The notes below the pieces were generated by a model, which was given only the letters and a program-made list of their open reading frames with translations, had not been told where the DNA came from and did not search any database. This document shows, piece after piece, positions 32,044 to 64,000 of a stretch of 64,000 nucleotides of DNA. Position numbers and translations under genes: made by a program. This DNA is from Piscicola geometra. Lineage: Eukaryota > Annelida > Clitellata > Hirudinida > Piscicolidae. The stretch is taken from NCBI GenBank assembly GCA_943735955.1, contig OX030962.1, positions 7,259,962 through 7,323,961 on the forward strand, read 5' to 3'. The number at the start of each line of letters is the position of its first letter. Within the stretch, counting starts at the first letter, position 1.

Positions 32044-32555
32044 CCCTTCGCCATCTAAAGCGTTATACTATAACTATTAGCGTTAGAGTTAGGGTAAGGG
32101 ACCCTTATAACGGTTATAGCAATTTTCACGTCAAGTGAAAAGGGACGTCAATTGATTTTTTGTCTGAATTTAGATTTAAAGTAAAGCTTAAACTTTTTTT
32201 TATACTTAAAGCTTTAGATTTTAAGTTGCTTTTTCAAAACTATTATTTTTATTTACTTAAACTTCAAGTCTTAAAGCTTTAGATTTAAGTGGATTTTGTT
32301 TGATGTTTTATTCTTTACATGATGTCATTGGTTAAAGGTGAAAATTATTGTTGTATGAAAGTATTTTATTATTTTTCTTAAAGATGATTTTGCTCATACT
32401 GGACGTAGGAGTGCAATGACAGACTTACCTTTTGTCATATAACAACATTTAAATAATTAATTAATTTCGAATATTGAAAGTTTTTCAGATTTTAAAATAT
32501 TTTTAAAATAGAGATTTTTAACATCAATTATATTTTCTTATACCACAAGATTTAA

Positions 32556-33755
32556 GGATTACTTAAATTCAACTCTTGACATTTTTTAGAGTTAAAGTAC
32601 TTTTAAAATAAAGATTTTCAACAGCCTACATTATCTTTTGTATACAACAGAATTACAATAATTTATTCACTTTAGCTCTTGAAATTTTTTCAAGTTTATG
32701 ATATTTGTTAAATATAGATTTTTAACGGCAGAGAATACTCCAGAAAAGACTTTTAAAGGTCATTTTAAAAACTTTCTTCAAGTTAAAAATTTTAAAGGAC
32801 TTTTATACAATAAATCAAATAACTAAATTAATATCCGATGGTATAAGACAATGTCACGGTTTCGACAATATCGTTAAATAAATGAAAAGAATAACAAATT
32901 AATTCTGCAAGAAGACATAAATAAAATATTCTAATCAAGTCTGTAACATCATTTCCAGCAGCACCCCCATAACCATCATCACTACCACTACCCCGACGTG
33001 CCCAGACTATTGTTTGGGAAGCAGAGGCCTTTTGGTTTGTATGAAATCGCCAACACCTTCCAACTATTTTTGAACCTAAGTCAAAATGAAAAGCACACAC
33101 AAAAATGCGCTGGTTTTATTTATCAAAAAAATTTGAGATGTCGTTGAAAGCCGCATTCGTTTGAAAGTTTCCACAATGAAAAAATGCGTTAAGAAAATTA
33201 TCTTCATTTTTGATTAGACACTATTGAAAGAGTTAAAAAATAAAAATTTCTCAATTTAAAGCATTTTCATAAAGTTTTGATTGAGATATTACTTTTAAAT
33301 CCAATAAATTTGATTTGATGCCTAGTTTGTGAAATATTGAAAAATCTTTCTAGTAAATTATGATACGTCAATGAGTGATTGAATGAAGGAATAAAAAACA
33401 GATAATTGATTGGATGAATGCATTAATGAATGAATGAATGGATGGATGGAGGGATGAGAGTAAATGAATGCATGCATGGATAAATAGATGCATGGATAAA
33501 TGGATGCATGGATAAATTGATGCATGAAAATGGATAAATGGATGCATGGATAAATGGATGCATGCATGGATGCATGGATGCATGGCTCGATGGATTTAAG
33601 TAAAATGAAGCAGTTGTTTGTAGTGAAGCTGAATGAGTACTCAGAACAGTGGACGAGTAGTCTTAGTAGAAAGTAGTGATCACATTCGGTTTGAAGCGTT
33701 TCAAGCTAGGAGTTTTGATGTGTTTTTATCGAATTAAAATTGTTTTTAAAGTCAA
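32556..33755. other. Intergenic, AT-rich
   Basis: No supported gene. A minus-strand ORF at 32828-33100 lacks family features. GGATGCATGGATAAATGGAT repeats occupy 33470-33595, and an ATGAATGGATGG tract lies at 33415-33455. Confidence 0.6.
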
Positions 33756-48014
<14,259 letters not shown>

Positions 48015-49924
48015 GCCTGCCTGCGGTGCTGATGTTTTAAGTGTGGTTTTAGTTGTTTAGGGATTCAAGTATTTGTTAGGATTAGTTGTTTGATTCATAA
48101 TCATTTAAAGTGTAGTTTTTAGTTTTATGGTGGCTTAAGCTTTAGTTTTGTTGCTTGGTTCATAATGAGTTCAAGTGTTTGTTGTCTCAAAGAATCGAAT
48201 TGTTACAAATGGTTTTGAGTAGTTCTTAAATGACTTACTGAGAATTGTTGTTTTTAAATAAATATGTTTATCAAGATTCTGACTTTTGAATCAAATGTTC
48301 TGTTTAATGCCATCGCATTTTAGTCTCATGCTTTAAGAAAAAAAATTCCAAATATTTTTCTATTTTACAATTTTTTTATAGATTTTTGAGTGTTCATGAA
48401 GATAAGTTGCTTTTCATCATACCAAGAAGTTTCATTTTCCTTAAACACTTTCATTTTCTTCCTTAACCCTCTCCAGCTTTACTATGACACACACCACATC
48501 GTTCTGATCAATTATATAAACAATATAGGCTGATTAAGTTCATAAAGGTGACGCATTTAAATACCAATCTATTTGTAAGAGTGTCAAGAGAATGAAAGTA
48601 GAAAATATTTGTATTTAGTGTTGTATTTGAATAGAGTTAATTGATTAATTTGCATTATTTTATGCATTAATTATGTGTTTTTATTCTTTTTAATTCTTAC
48701 ACAAAATAACACGACAAGGGTACTCTATAGATAATGAGTTTAGATTTATTGCATTGTCAATTAATGAACACGGCTCAATAATATTTGTTCTTACTATTAA
48801 GACTAGAATAAATGGATAAAAATATATAAATTGATGTCACATAGTTTTTTATATAACCTGTTTCTCCACCCAGGTGTTCGATCGATCTTTTAGAAAATTT
48901 GTTTTAATTTCTTTTTCTTTTTTTAAATGACTTATCTATTCATTTAATTTTGAAGTGATTTAGACGGTAAACGATTTATTTTTTAAAAATGCAAAATTAA
49001 ATTTAATTTTTGACTTTCAAAGAGTAGGTTTGAGGGTGAGAAAGTGCTGTCTTTATACTGATTATTGCTGTTTTTGGTTTCGATCAGCTTGCAAAGTATT
49101 TAAAGGCACTAAACAATATCGATTGTTAGCTTTGTCAAAAACCTTCAATAATATCAAAGAAATAGAAAGAGAATAAAAATAAATGCATAATACATATCTA
49201 ATATTCTTAAGATTAATATGAATTAATAAAATATCAGCTTTTATTTTTGTCCTCTAAATTGCAACTAGTTTTACAAGGATCGAAATGTCGAAAAATCGTA
49301 ATATAAAAACTAAAATACCTTTCAGGGAAACTAGGGAGGTATTCAAACTGTACGATTTTCTTCTTCTCTTACTTTGATATTTTCTAATCCAGAATATTTC
49401 TTAGCATGCGGGCATATAAATAATATAATTTATATAACACATTATGTCACAACGTTCAAAACCTGTTTTTCTAGATTAGAAAAAAGTACTATTACACAAT
49501 TTCTTAATTCAATCAAGAACTTTTTTATCAATTAAAATCCTTTACTCTTTTGATGTGATCACAGACCTTGCTTTTAATTAGTTAATAGTACTCCTATGCC
49601 ATACTCAACCACACCAAACACTTGATGAGTGAGTGTTTCACTCATACATATATCGTATTATATATATGTTTCAACCCATTTAGGAATAAACTACACAAAG
49701 AAACATTAAATTCAAATATTTCTTTTTTTTAAATTAACTCTTACATTAACACTAACACTATTTCTATTTTAAAATATAGTGTGCAAATTTTTTGTATGGC
49801 AAAAAGTAAGAATTCTCCAATACTTGATTGTAAAGTATAAAAAATTTGTGCAGTTCTTAGACGGGCAAAATTTAAATCAAGTTTAAGGCAAATACTATAT
49901 AAATACTAGCAAAAATAAACAACT
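48015..49924. other. Intergenic, AT-rich; no gene seen
   Basis: Presumed 5' region of the minus-strand BCH gene. No coding exon, TATA box or repeat array was identified. Additional upstream exons of the BCH gene cannot be excluded because an acceptor-like sequence (CGCAGGCAG) sits directly before its first ATG. Confidence 0.5.
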
Positions 49925-50006
49925 GCAGTCGTGGCCGAGTGGTTAAGGCGATAGACTTGAAATCTATTGGGCTCTGCCCGCGTAGGTTCGAACCCTGCCG
50001 ACTGCG
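49925..50006 (+). tRNA. tRNA-Ser (anticodon TGA)
   Basis: An 82-nt type II tRNA. The acceptor stem GCAGTCG pairs with CGACTGC and G is the discriminator. The internal promoter A box TGGCCGAGTGG and B box GGTTCGAACC are intact. The anticodon arm ATAGA/TCTAT encloses loop CTTGAAA, giving anticodon TGA (reads UCA codons). The long variable arm GGGCTCTGCCCGCG fits serine identity. A run of six T at 50010-50015 ends transcription by RNA polymerase III. No intron and no encoded CCA. Confidence 0.98.
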
Positions 50007-50009
50007 TAC

Positions 50010-50015
50010 TTTTTT
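50010..50015 (+). terminator. RNA polymerase III T-run terminator
   Basis: TTTTTT begins 4 nt after the tRNA discriminator base, the usual position. Confidence 0.85.
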
Positions 50016-50179
50016 AAATATTTTAAAATTAACATAAAATTTTTTAAAATATCTTTACTCCAAAAATTTATATATCCAAAATATAGCATAAAATTGTAAA
50101 AATAAATTAATGTATGTTAAATTCATAAAACAGTTCATCTCAATTGTTTAAAAGACAATCTAAATAATAAAAGTTTAGA

Positions 50180-51658
50180 ATGGCCGATTATGTAGTAGAA
50201 GCCGGTGCGAGACAAAAGGTTTGTGAACTTATATTTTAGAATAATAATTTTTATCTTATTAAAATTATAAAAATTAGTTTCATTTGCCAATACTTTCTTT
50301 TTCCAGGGGGTGACGATAGTCAAGCCGATTGTGTACGGAAACATTGCCAGATACTTCGGCAACAAGAGGGAGGAGGATGGACACACGCACCAGTGGACCG
50401 TCTTTGTCAAACCATACCTTAATGAGGTTGGTGGAAGTTTTCCGTGAAGGGATATTGATTAATTGATTAATCTTCAATTAACCTTTAATCTTAGTATCTG
50501 TTTTTAAAAATCTTAATTAAAGTTTTTGCAAAATATTGAATTTTATTTTATTTAAAAAATTGTTATTCTTGAGTTGGTTCATTCATCATATAAATAGCTT
50601 GCAACCATCTTAGGATATGTCTGTGTATGTGAAAAAGATGAACTTCAAATTGCATGAGAGTTATGCTAATCCCATGAAAGGTGATTAAATGAATGAAAAA
50701 TATAAAAATATAAATTTAATCCAAATTATGATTATTAAAATGTTTATATAAATCTATTTTCAATGCAGTTATTACAAAGCCACCTTATGAGGTGACGGAG
50801 ACTGGCTGGGGCGAGTTTGAGGTGGTGATCAAGGTTTACTTCAACGACCCAACAGAAAAACCGGTATTTAAAGTTGAAAAATGTTGAACTAAATTATCTA
50901 ATTATTACTACTAATTTTTTATTAGTTTATTTGTAAAAAAAATTGTTCTTTATAATAATTCTTTTTAGGTCACCATCTACCACCTGCTGAAACTTTTCCA
51001 AACTGATGCTGAAGTGATGAATGGAAAGAAAAACCTTGTATCAGAGTTCTATGATGAAATGGTAGCAAGCAATAATCAAAAATACTAAATCTAGACTTTA
51101 AATTATTTTACCACCATCAACCCCCTATTTGCCAACCAAGCACCCTTTCACCATCCATCAACCTTCTAATCAAAAATCAATCATCACCCTCCCTTCATCA
51201 AGCCTAATCACCAACCCTCCACTACCCATCAACCCCCCTCTCAGGTCTTCCAGGACCCTTCATCAGCCCTGCAGAGAATGCTTCTACAACAAAGAGTCCT
51301 TGGTCCCTACAACCACCAAACCAACTGTTAGATTATCCGGAAATAAGATTATAAAATTATTTTTTTGAAGTATTTCACATATATGCTTTTTTAGGCTTTT
51401 ATTTAATTGTTTCATATTTAATATTAATTTAATTATTGAAATGTATTTAATTGAAACTCGAACCAATCGCCCATCCCTGGAACAGTCGAAGAACGCAAGC
51501 AGAGAGAGCAGAGGGCGATTGAGACGACGTGTCTAAAAGTGAAGCAGCAGACGATAGAGCTGACAGAACTACTGAAACAGAATAAGGAAGAAATCTCGAA
51601 ATTCAAACAAGAAATAATCAATCTAGAAAATTCAACTTTACCCTCCTCTATTGAATAA
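50180..51658 (+). CDS. YEATS4: YEATS domain-containing protein 4 (GAS41)
   Basis: Seven exons in phase: 50180-50218, 50307-50426, 50614-50680, 50769-50863, 50969-51061, 51245-51326 and 51486-51658, giving 222 aa (human 227). It is a nuclear acyl-lysine histone reader and a subunit of the SRCAP and TIP60 remodelling and acetyltransferase complexes. The YEATS domain spans about 14-150: [41 protein letters not shown] (the His, Ser and Tyr that line the acyl-lysine pocket) and [15 protein letters not shown] (pocket Trp). The C-terminal coiled coil from [10 protein letters not shown] to LENS is the family's complex-binding helix. Every pocket residue I can check is present, so the protein is expected to be functional. 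It follows a tRNA gene by 173 bp and converges on DHX33. Confidence 0.96.
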
Positions 51659-51700
51659 TGTACCTTTTATTACTCACTTTTAAGTATTTATCGTGCATCT

Positions 51701-51711
51701 TTTATTTTATT
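51701..51711 (-). terminator. DHX33 poly(A) signals
   Basis: Two overlapping TTTATT (AATAAA on the minus strand) lie 55-65 nt beyond the DHX33 stop at 51766 and inside the expected 3' UTR of YEATS4. Another lies at 51666-51671. Confidence 0.5.
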
Positions 51712-51726
51712 TTTTGAACAATATCG

Positions 51727-51732
51727 AATAAA
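51727..51732 (+). terminator. YEATS4 poly(A) signal
   Basis: AATAAA lies 69 nt after the YEATS4 stop, with a second copy at 51738-51743. It is only about 34 nt from the DHX33 stop codon on the other strand. Confidence 0.55.
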
Positions 51733-51765
51733 TTCTAAATAAAAAATATACAAAATTAATCGTCA

Positions 51766-58158
<6,393 letters not shown>

Positions 58159-58930
58159 GATTGAAGTTTAATATTTAAAAGTGAATGATTAAATATTAAC
58201 TTAGGTTATTTTAGAACAAAAATTTTTATTTTTTATTTTGAAATTTGAAATAATAGTTCACATTTTTCATTTTTTGAAGAAGATTTGAATTCTTTCTCTG
58301 AAAAGAATTTGCCAAATTCATTTATTTGATTTACGAGTTGGCAACAGAAATAATCTTCTTGAGGGCACATCATTTCATTACATTTAATTTCTAAAATTCT
58401 GGTTTCAATATAGTTAATGCATTTTAAAGTATGTTATATTTTTTTAAATAATAAATTTGGAAAGTAAATCTTGGCCTACATTCTATGCTCTAATTCTGCA
58501 ATATCTTGGAGCTCTTTTTGGCCATATATTCAGGTCATTGTTATGATGGACAATGTCAGAAAAGCAAGTGTTTTATAGTTCTTGAAGAAAATCGTATATA
58601 CGCATGGAAGAAGAGTCTTTTGAAAATGCTTTTTTAGTTTGAAATAAATTGGAGATCTCGTTGGTTTACTCCTATTTTATACATTTCATATCAACTTTAT
58701 AAATTATTGTTTTTTTTAAATATGATTAAAAATGATATTTTATATATTTAACAACGTGAACGCTTAAAATATCATTACTTTATTAATTTATTTTTATTTA
58801 AAAACATTTTTTAAAGAATATATTTGTATTTGGTAAATTCATTTACTAAAATTATTTGTATTCAAATCTTTTCTTATTTTTCATTCTTCAAACTCTTCGT
58901 ATTTCTATTATTTCTACTCCTCCGCACTAG

Positions 58931-58938
58931 TATATAAT
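58931..58938 (+). promoter_or_regulatory. TATA box of a plus-strand gene leaving the window
   Basis: TATATAAT lies in the context GCACTAGTATATAATACAAA, about 30 bp upstream of where a non-coding first exon would start (about 58960). It is 772 bp from the divergent DHX33 start codon. Confidence 0.45.
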
Positions 58939-58959
58939 ACAAACGCTCCGAGAGAACTA

Positions 58960-59028
58960 GATAAAGAATTGCTCTGGTGAGCGCGTCTTAATTTCCAGTA
59001 GCGTGTTTATCATCTTGTTTTCTTGTTG
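58960..59028 (+). other. Probable non-coding first exon ending at a strong donor
   Basis: The stretch has a less AT-biased composition than its surroundings and no ATG. It ends CTTGTTG|GTAAGTTGC, a near-consensus 5' splice site. With the upstream TATA box this looks like exon 1 of a gene whose coding exons lie beyond 64000. Confidence 0.4.
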
Positions 59029-60273
59029 GTAAGTTGCATTTGAATATAAATTCTATTTTGATTTATTATTATTTGTATAAGCTTCTTAATACTAAAGTTT
59101 AGTAACTAAACTTTTGTTTATCGTAAATCGTTTGCTTTAGCTAGCTCGAGGTATTTGAAGTTGATCTTTCATAAAATCTTCAGTTTAGGAAATTTTTTTT
59201 TTCAATTTAATTTTTTATATATTTTTTATTTTTTGATGTATTTAAGATTAAAAATTATAATTTTGATAATTCCAAATCACTTAAAATAAATAGGACATTT
59301 TCAACTATTTAAGCACTAAAATAATTAAAATTATATCCTAATGGAAAAAATTTCATTTACATTGTATCGAATTTTTGGTTGATTGATGAATTGTCTTTTC
59401 TGTTGATAGAGTCTACATAAAGCACATGTGGACCATTACTCAAGCATCTATGCACAAAATGAAACACACATATTAAATGCTTCCTTTCTTTTTTATGTTT
59501 TTTCATAGCAATGGAAAGCTTTCACTTTACATAATCAAAGTCACTACTAGCCTAAATATTTACTTGAAGCTGCCACTTCAAATTACTTTCACTTAGTAAC
59601 ATTAAACAAAGTCTTCCCACAACTTCCCTCCATCTCATCATTAAATCACTCTTTATTTCTTGCCATGATACCTCACTGATAAAGCACATCAAGCAAAAAC
59701 CTTAAAATCTGAGAATATTACCCCAAGTTTCATTTTCTTGAAACCTCAACTTTTAAGAGTTGCCATGACACATTCATTGTAGTGCTAATTTCAACATCAT
59801 GTTATATCAAAGTAAAGTGTGCTGAACAAATCACACAAGGTCAATGATTTATTAGAGCTACTTTGTCTATTAGAACCTTTACTATATATTATAATAAAAT
59901 AAATAAATGATGATTTATCTTATTATTTCTTCTACACACTAGAATCTTCATTAGCCCTGTTACATTCTGTAGAGGCTGTTTGAGCAGTAAAGTTAGCTCT
60001 TGACCTTCTAGAGAATTCATTCAAGTACAATAATCAAGTAGGTTTTACCTTGTAAAATTAATTTTAAAAACAATATTAATAATTAATTATTTATTTTATA
60101 GTTAATTATTTCTTAATCACAATTTGAGTGATGTAATGCATTTCTCATAGTTATATAAATTGATAAAAATGAATGCAATTTTTAAAATAATCCACTCAAT
60201 GCTGATAATATATAAATGCCCATGATATAATGTTGGGTTATGCTTTTCAAGTGGTTTGGTGAGTGGGGATGTT

Positions 60274-60309
<36 letters not shown>

Positions 60310-63214
60310 TTGATAATGATAAAGGTGGGCATTACATTTATGAAGAGATATACTTTCATCATATAAGATGACAACTTTTCATGTATTGGTGGTGATGTAT
60401 TGAAATCCAAAAGCACTTAAAAGTTCATTTTAAAAATAGATTTCTGCTCAAAACACATTTGAAAAAATCAAAGAAAATGACATATTTATTTATTTATTTT
60501 CTTTAGTTTAAATTCGAAAGTTCCTTAATCACCAAAGGCTTAATCACTCTTGATTAATTTCATGATTATTCTCCTGCTCTACTTTCCAAGGAGATCCTGT
60601 CTTCTGACTACTGACTGAATAATTGTGAACCCATTTGCAACACCAATAATGTAGTCCTTTATTTATAATTAAAAATCATTAATTATTATGAACTTAAATA
60701 AAATCAAATAGGTTTATTTAAACGCACTCACACTTGTGTACACACATACATATTCATAAAATCGAAACATGTACACATGCATACAACAAAGTACTTGTGA
60801 ACACATACTTTCAAGCTTTGGCTTTAGCCTGAATTTACAACCACTTGTTAAAACACATAAACACACAATAAAACACATAATCACACACTAACACATAATC
60901 ACACACTAACACATAAACACACACTAACACAGTGCACATTAAAGAATTGCATAACAACTCACTGACCTTACATGCCGAATATGCAAATCGCTTGCAGTAC
61001 CGCATCTCTCTCAATAAACTCATATAATAAAAACACACAAACAAACAAATACACACACATGCCTTTGTCAATAAACACATACAAACAAATATACACACAT
61101 TTCCTTGCCAATAAATTAACATAATAGAATACAAATACATACACACATATACAATACCACACTCGTTCGACAGCCATTCATCGGCCCATTCATTCTTTTA
61201 CATGACTAATGAATTCATTGGAATTATGCCAACAATCGGCATGCAGGTACTTTATTTAAAAATAGAGTTTATATGAATAAATACGCCTATTCATGACTTT
61301 ATAATATAACGTTCATATGGCAACCATAATATGCCCACAATCTATACTAGTTCTCTTGTCTTCCAACTTAGAATGCACTAGTGAGCCTGTTGGAAACCAC
61401 AATGACGACAAATTGTTTAAATATTCGAGTTCAAATAACTGTGTTATCTTGAGAGATCTGTGGAAATTCTGGACGCAAGCTCAACCCTCTGTAACCAGGT
61501 CATCTTTGGTTTCAGTTTGTTTTGCCCCCAGCGCCTGATGTTTCTTTCAAGAAATTATTTTTCAGCTTAAATTTCATTTTAAGTTTTTCTGCTATGTTAT
61601 CTCTGTTTTTGTGTGCTTTTTTGTCGGAAATTGGGAATTGTTTTTGAAGTTGGGAACTTTTTTTCTTCTTCTTAGTTTACGATGAAATAAGTTCAGTGAT
61701 GCATAGAACCTATTTTAAAAAATACTAGAGCAGCACAGTGTTGTGCGTGTGACCTTTGGAGCTTTCTCTGACTTATTTGGGTGTATTTGCACTCCTCGGC
61801 GCCATTACTCTACTCTGGTTACGTCAAACCTGAATGCCTTTGAGACTATTCAAGTTCTAGACGAACAAATTCCCGCGTAAAGGAGATGAGAAAAGTGCTA
61901 GATTTAATTGTCGTTGAAATAAGTTACTAGTGTAACGTTGCATCGCTTGTTAGCATTTATTCTAGTAATTACTTCAGTGTATTCCCATGATAGTGATGGC
62001 GATGATGGTGGTGATGATGATAATGATGGTGGTTATGGTGATGATGATGGTGGTTATCATATTGATGACGTGCTCTCATGGTATCATTAATTTCTTGTTA
62101 TCAGAAATGCTCTCTTGTGCATAGTCCAGCATTTAATCTTTGAGTATCGTCATCATCATCATCACCATCGTAATCATCATCACCTTCTTCGTCTTTTCAT
62201 GCATTATCTGTTTGTTCCTATAATCACAATCATCATTACCACAATCAAGTTACTTCTGACCTGCACACCATCTTTCACACCACCTAACCACTCATCACAC
62301 GTCTCCATCTTCTTCAAAGGCAATCTCACGGGCCCACGCATTGATTGATTAAGTTGCCAGGCAGGTTTTTCAGCCACTGTGAATGCCTGACGTTTGATCT
62401 TTTTCTTTCTGAGGCAACATTTCAACGCACAAGCTTCAAGAATTGTGTTTTAAATCACAAACACGTGTTGTGTTAGGTATTCTCTTATGCAAGATAAATT
62501 GCTGTGTTATATATCCACTGGCACAGCCAAACAATCAGACAGGCATATAGATGAATAAATATAGACATACATGTAGGTGAGTAGATGGATAAATACATAG
62601 ACAGATGGAGAGATGAACAGATAGATGGATGGAGAGATCAACAGATAGATGGATTGAGAGATGAACAGATAGATGAATGGATAGATAGACTAATTGATAA
62701 ACGCGTAGATAGATATCCCAAGGCAGTTTCGAATTGATTTTCTAATGGCATCGCAGTTCTGGCATTCTGAGCATTAGTTCTGTCTTCCTGTCACTCCCAC
62801 CACCGGCACTGTTTGCCAGTTGTAACAGTATACTTTGTGTGCTTTTCCCTTCCCCTTCACAATGTTTGTTTTCTTTAAAGATTGAGTAAACATCTTTTTC
62901 TTCTTTTTCTCTCAATTTGAGAGTTTGCAAGTGATTTAAATTGCTTTACACCCACCAATCCGAGGTTGTGTGTGTGTGTGGGTGTGTGTATGTGCGTGTG
63001 TTTGGGTGTGTGTGCGTGCGTGTATGTGTGTGTGTGTGCGTGTGCGTGTGCGTGTTACTTAAGTGGAGGAATAAACATACTGCAAATAAGATGGGTGGAA
63101 GCGGGTTTAAGTGCTTTGAATTAGCATTTCATTCTTGAAAAATAATCTATATTGACATCATTATCACCACCACCACCTCATCATCACTATCATCATCAAC
63201 CACATCACCACCTC

Positions 63215-63248
<34 letters not shown>

Positions 63249-64000
63249 ACCACATCAACCACCCGTATAACCACAATCTCATTTATAGTCACCCTGGATG
63301 ATCTAATAAGCACACATTCCTTGAATAATGGGATAATGGAAAAGCAGAGGTTTATAGCTCTGCAGCTGATGGATATTTAAAAGTGTCTCGTTGTGGTCAA
63401 ATCATGGGTGGGGTAGGGGGGTGTATTGGTTGGTGGCTATATGGGATGGAGTTGGTTTGGTGAGGGATGATTTGGTTTTGGGATAGAGAAGATAAGGATG
63501 GTTTACGGAATATTTGGATTGAGAGATGACGGATTAAATTATTTATAAATACTGGTAATTGAAGGATGGAGTGAGAGTATGAATGGAAGAGGGATGAATA
63601 AATAGAGGAGTAAAAGTGCCGAACACTTAGGCTGAGATTGATGGGGCTATGATGGCTAGACGATTGTGATTAACTGGTGACATAACCGCTCTATTGATGT
63701 CTCTGTGCTCACCTGTGTATGTGTTTGTGTGTGTGTGTGTGTGTGTGGGGAGAGGAGGGGGGTAGGTAGGTGTGTTTGTGTGTGTGTGTATTTGTGTGAG
63801 GGGGGAATGTGGGTGTGTTTGTGTGTGTTCATACCTATCCAATGAAATTTTTATATTTTAGGAATTTTCTCATTATAGATTCTAGAATTTGAATGATTAA
63901 GATCGGCGTTTAATTAAGGGTAGTAATTGCCACTTTTTCATTACTTATTTTTATTTCTTCCAAAAATGAAAAGAAAGCCAATTCTGAAATAATTATCTGG
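59029..64000. other. AT-rich, no coding exon seen; probable long first intron
   Basis: Almost 5 kb with no family motif or consistent exon. Contents: (AAT)n at 60273-60310; CACACA-type sequence at 60840-61160; GATGATGGTGGTGATG at 61988-62065; CATCATCACC at 62145-62185; GATGGATAGATAGA-type repeats at 62545-62715; (TG)n tracts at 62965-63055 and 63718-63825; and CATCATCACC at 63150-63250. Short ORFs at 61317-61538 and 62941-63138 show nothing recognisable. Confidence 0.55.

Larger units (their letters stand above)
30789..32555. repeat. Segmental duplication, copy B
   Basis: Paralogous to 27871-29530. Relative to copy A it has 210 bp more of the 30-bp coding repeat, fewer upstream 54-bp repeats, and an insertion of about 85 bp near 32064-32150 that includes GTTAGAGTTAGGGTAAGGG. 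Confidence 0.93.

Noticed and set aside
32828..33100. 90-codon minus ORF with a Gly/Ser stretch
   Set aside because: No conserved motif, no clear splice partners, and no promoter; kept as intergenic.
61317..61538. 73-codon plus ORF
   Set aside because: No family features and no supporting splice or poly(A) context; similar ORFs are expected by chance in 5 kb of AT-rich DNA.

Overview
This is a window of an animal nuclear genome. It is AT-rich and intron-rich, and it is saturated with simple-sequence DNA. Genes were assembled by reading exons on both strands and requiring GT/AG splice sites whose phases agree from exon to exon. No operons, Shine-Dalgarno sites, CRISPR arrays or insertion sequences were seen. 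The gene set (a ciliary CFAP299 orthologue, ZDHHC5/8, PGS1, YEATS4/GAS41, DHX33, a BNIP2/PRUNE2-type BCH protein, a TGF-beta-type propeptide) is metazoan. The base composition, short introns and codon-repeat-rich proteins suggest a lophotrochozoan such as a leech or other annelid, but that placement is inference.

Layout, left to right: (1) 423-4436, minus: a 9-exon secreted protein resembling a TGF-beta-family propeptide without a ligand domain. (2) 7919-14362, minus: a ZDHHC5/8-type palmitoyltransferase of 9 exons and 561 aa. (3) 14718-14939, plus: a 73-aa ORF ending in a possible CaaX box. (4) 15228-16982, minus: CFAP299, 10 exons, 231 aa. (5) 17396-21083, plus: PGS1, 10 exons, 627 aa. (6) 21439-27252, plus: a CSAD/GADL1/GAD-family protein with an intact frame but without the cofactor lysine. 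(7) 28163-28833 and 31082-31962, minus: two copies of a secreted proline-rich repeat protein on a 1.7-kb segmental duplication. (8) 33756-48014, minus: a giant (about 3,859 aa) acidic protein ending in a BCH/CRAL-TRIO domain of the BNIP2/PRUNE2/ATCAY family. (9) 49925-50006: tRNA-Ser(TGA). (10) 50180-51658, plus: YEATS4. (11) 51766-58158, minus: DHX33, 20 exons, 771 aa. (12) From about 58931, plus: a TATA promoter and probable non-coding first exon of a gene that leaves the window; 59029-64000 shows no convincing coding exon.

Most genes are unrelated housekeeping or ciliary genes that share intergenic space. Divergent pairs are ZDHHC5/8 with the small ORF, and CFAP299 with PGS1. Convergent pairs are the small ORF with CFAP299, and YEATS4 with DHX33, both with closely packed poly(A) signals. 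Microsatellites and minisatellites fill many introns, abut or form several splice acceptors, and have entered coding sequence as Gln, His, Asn, Asp, Thr and Glu-Ser-Gly runs. The most unusual items are the pseudo-decarboxylase, the propeptide-only TGF-beta-like gene, the duplicated proline-rich secreted protein and the giant BCH protein.
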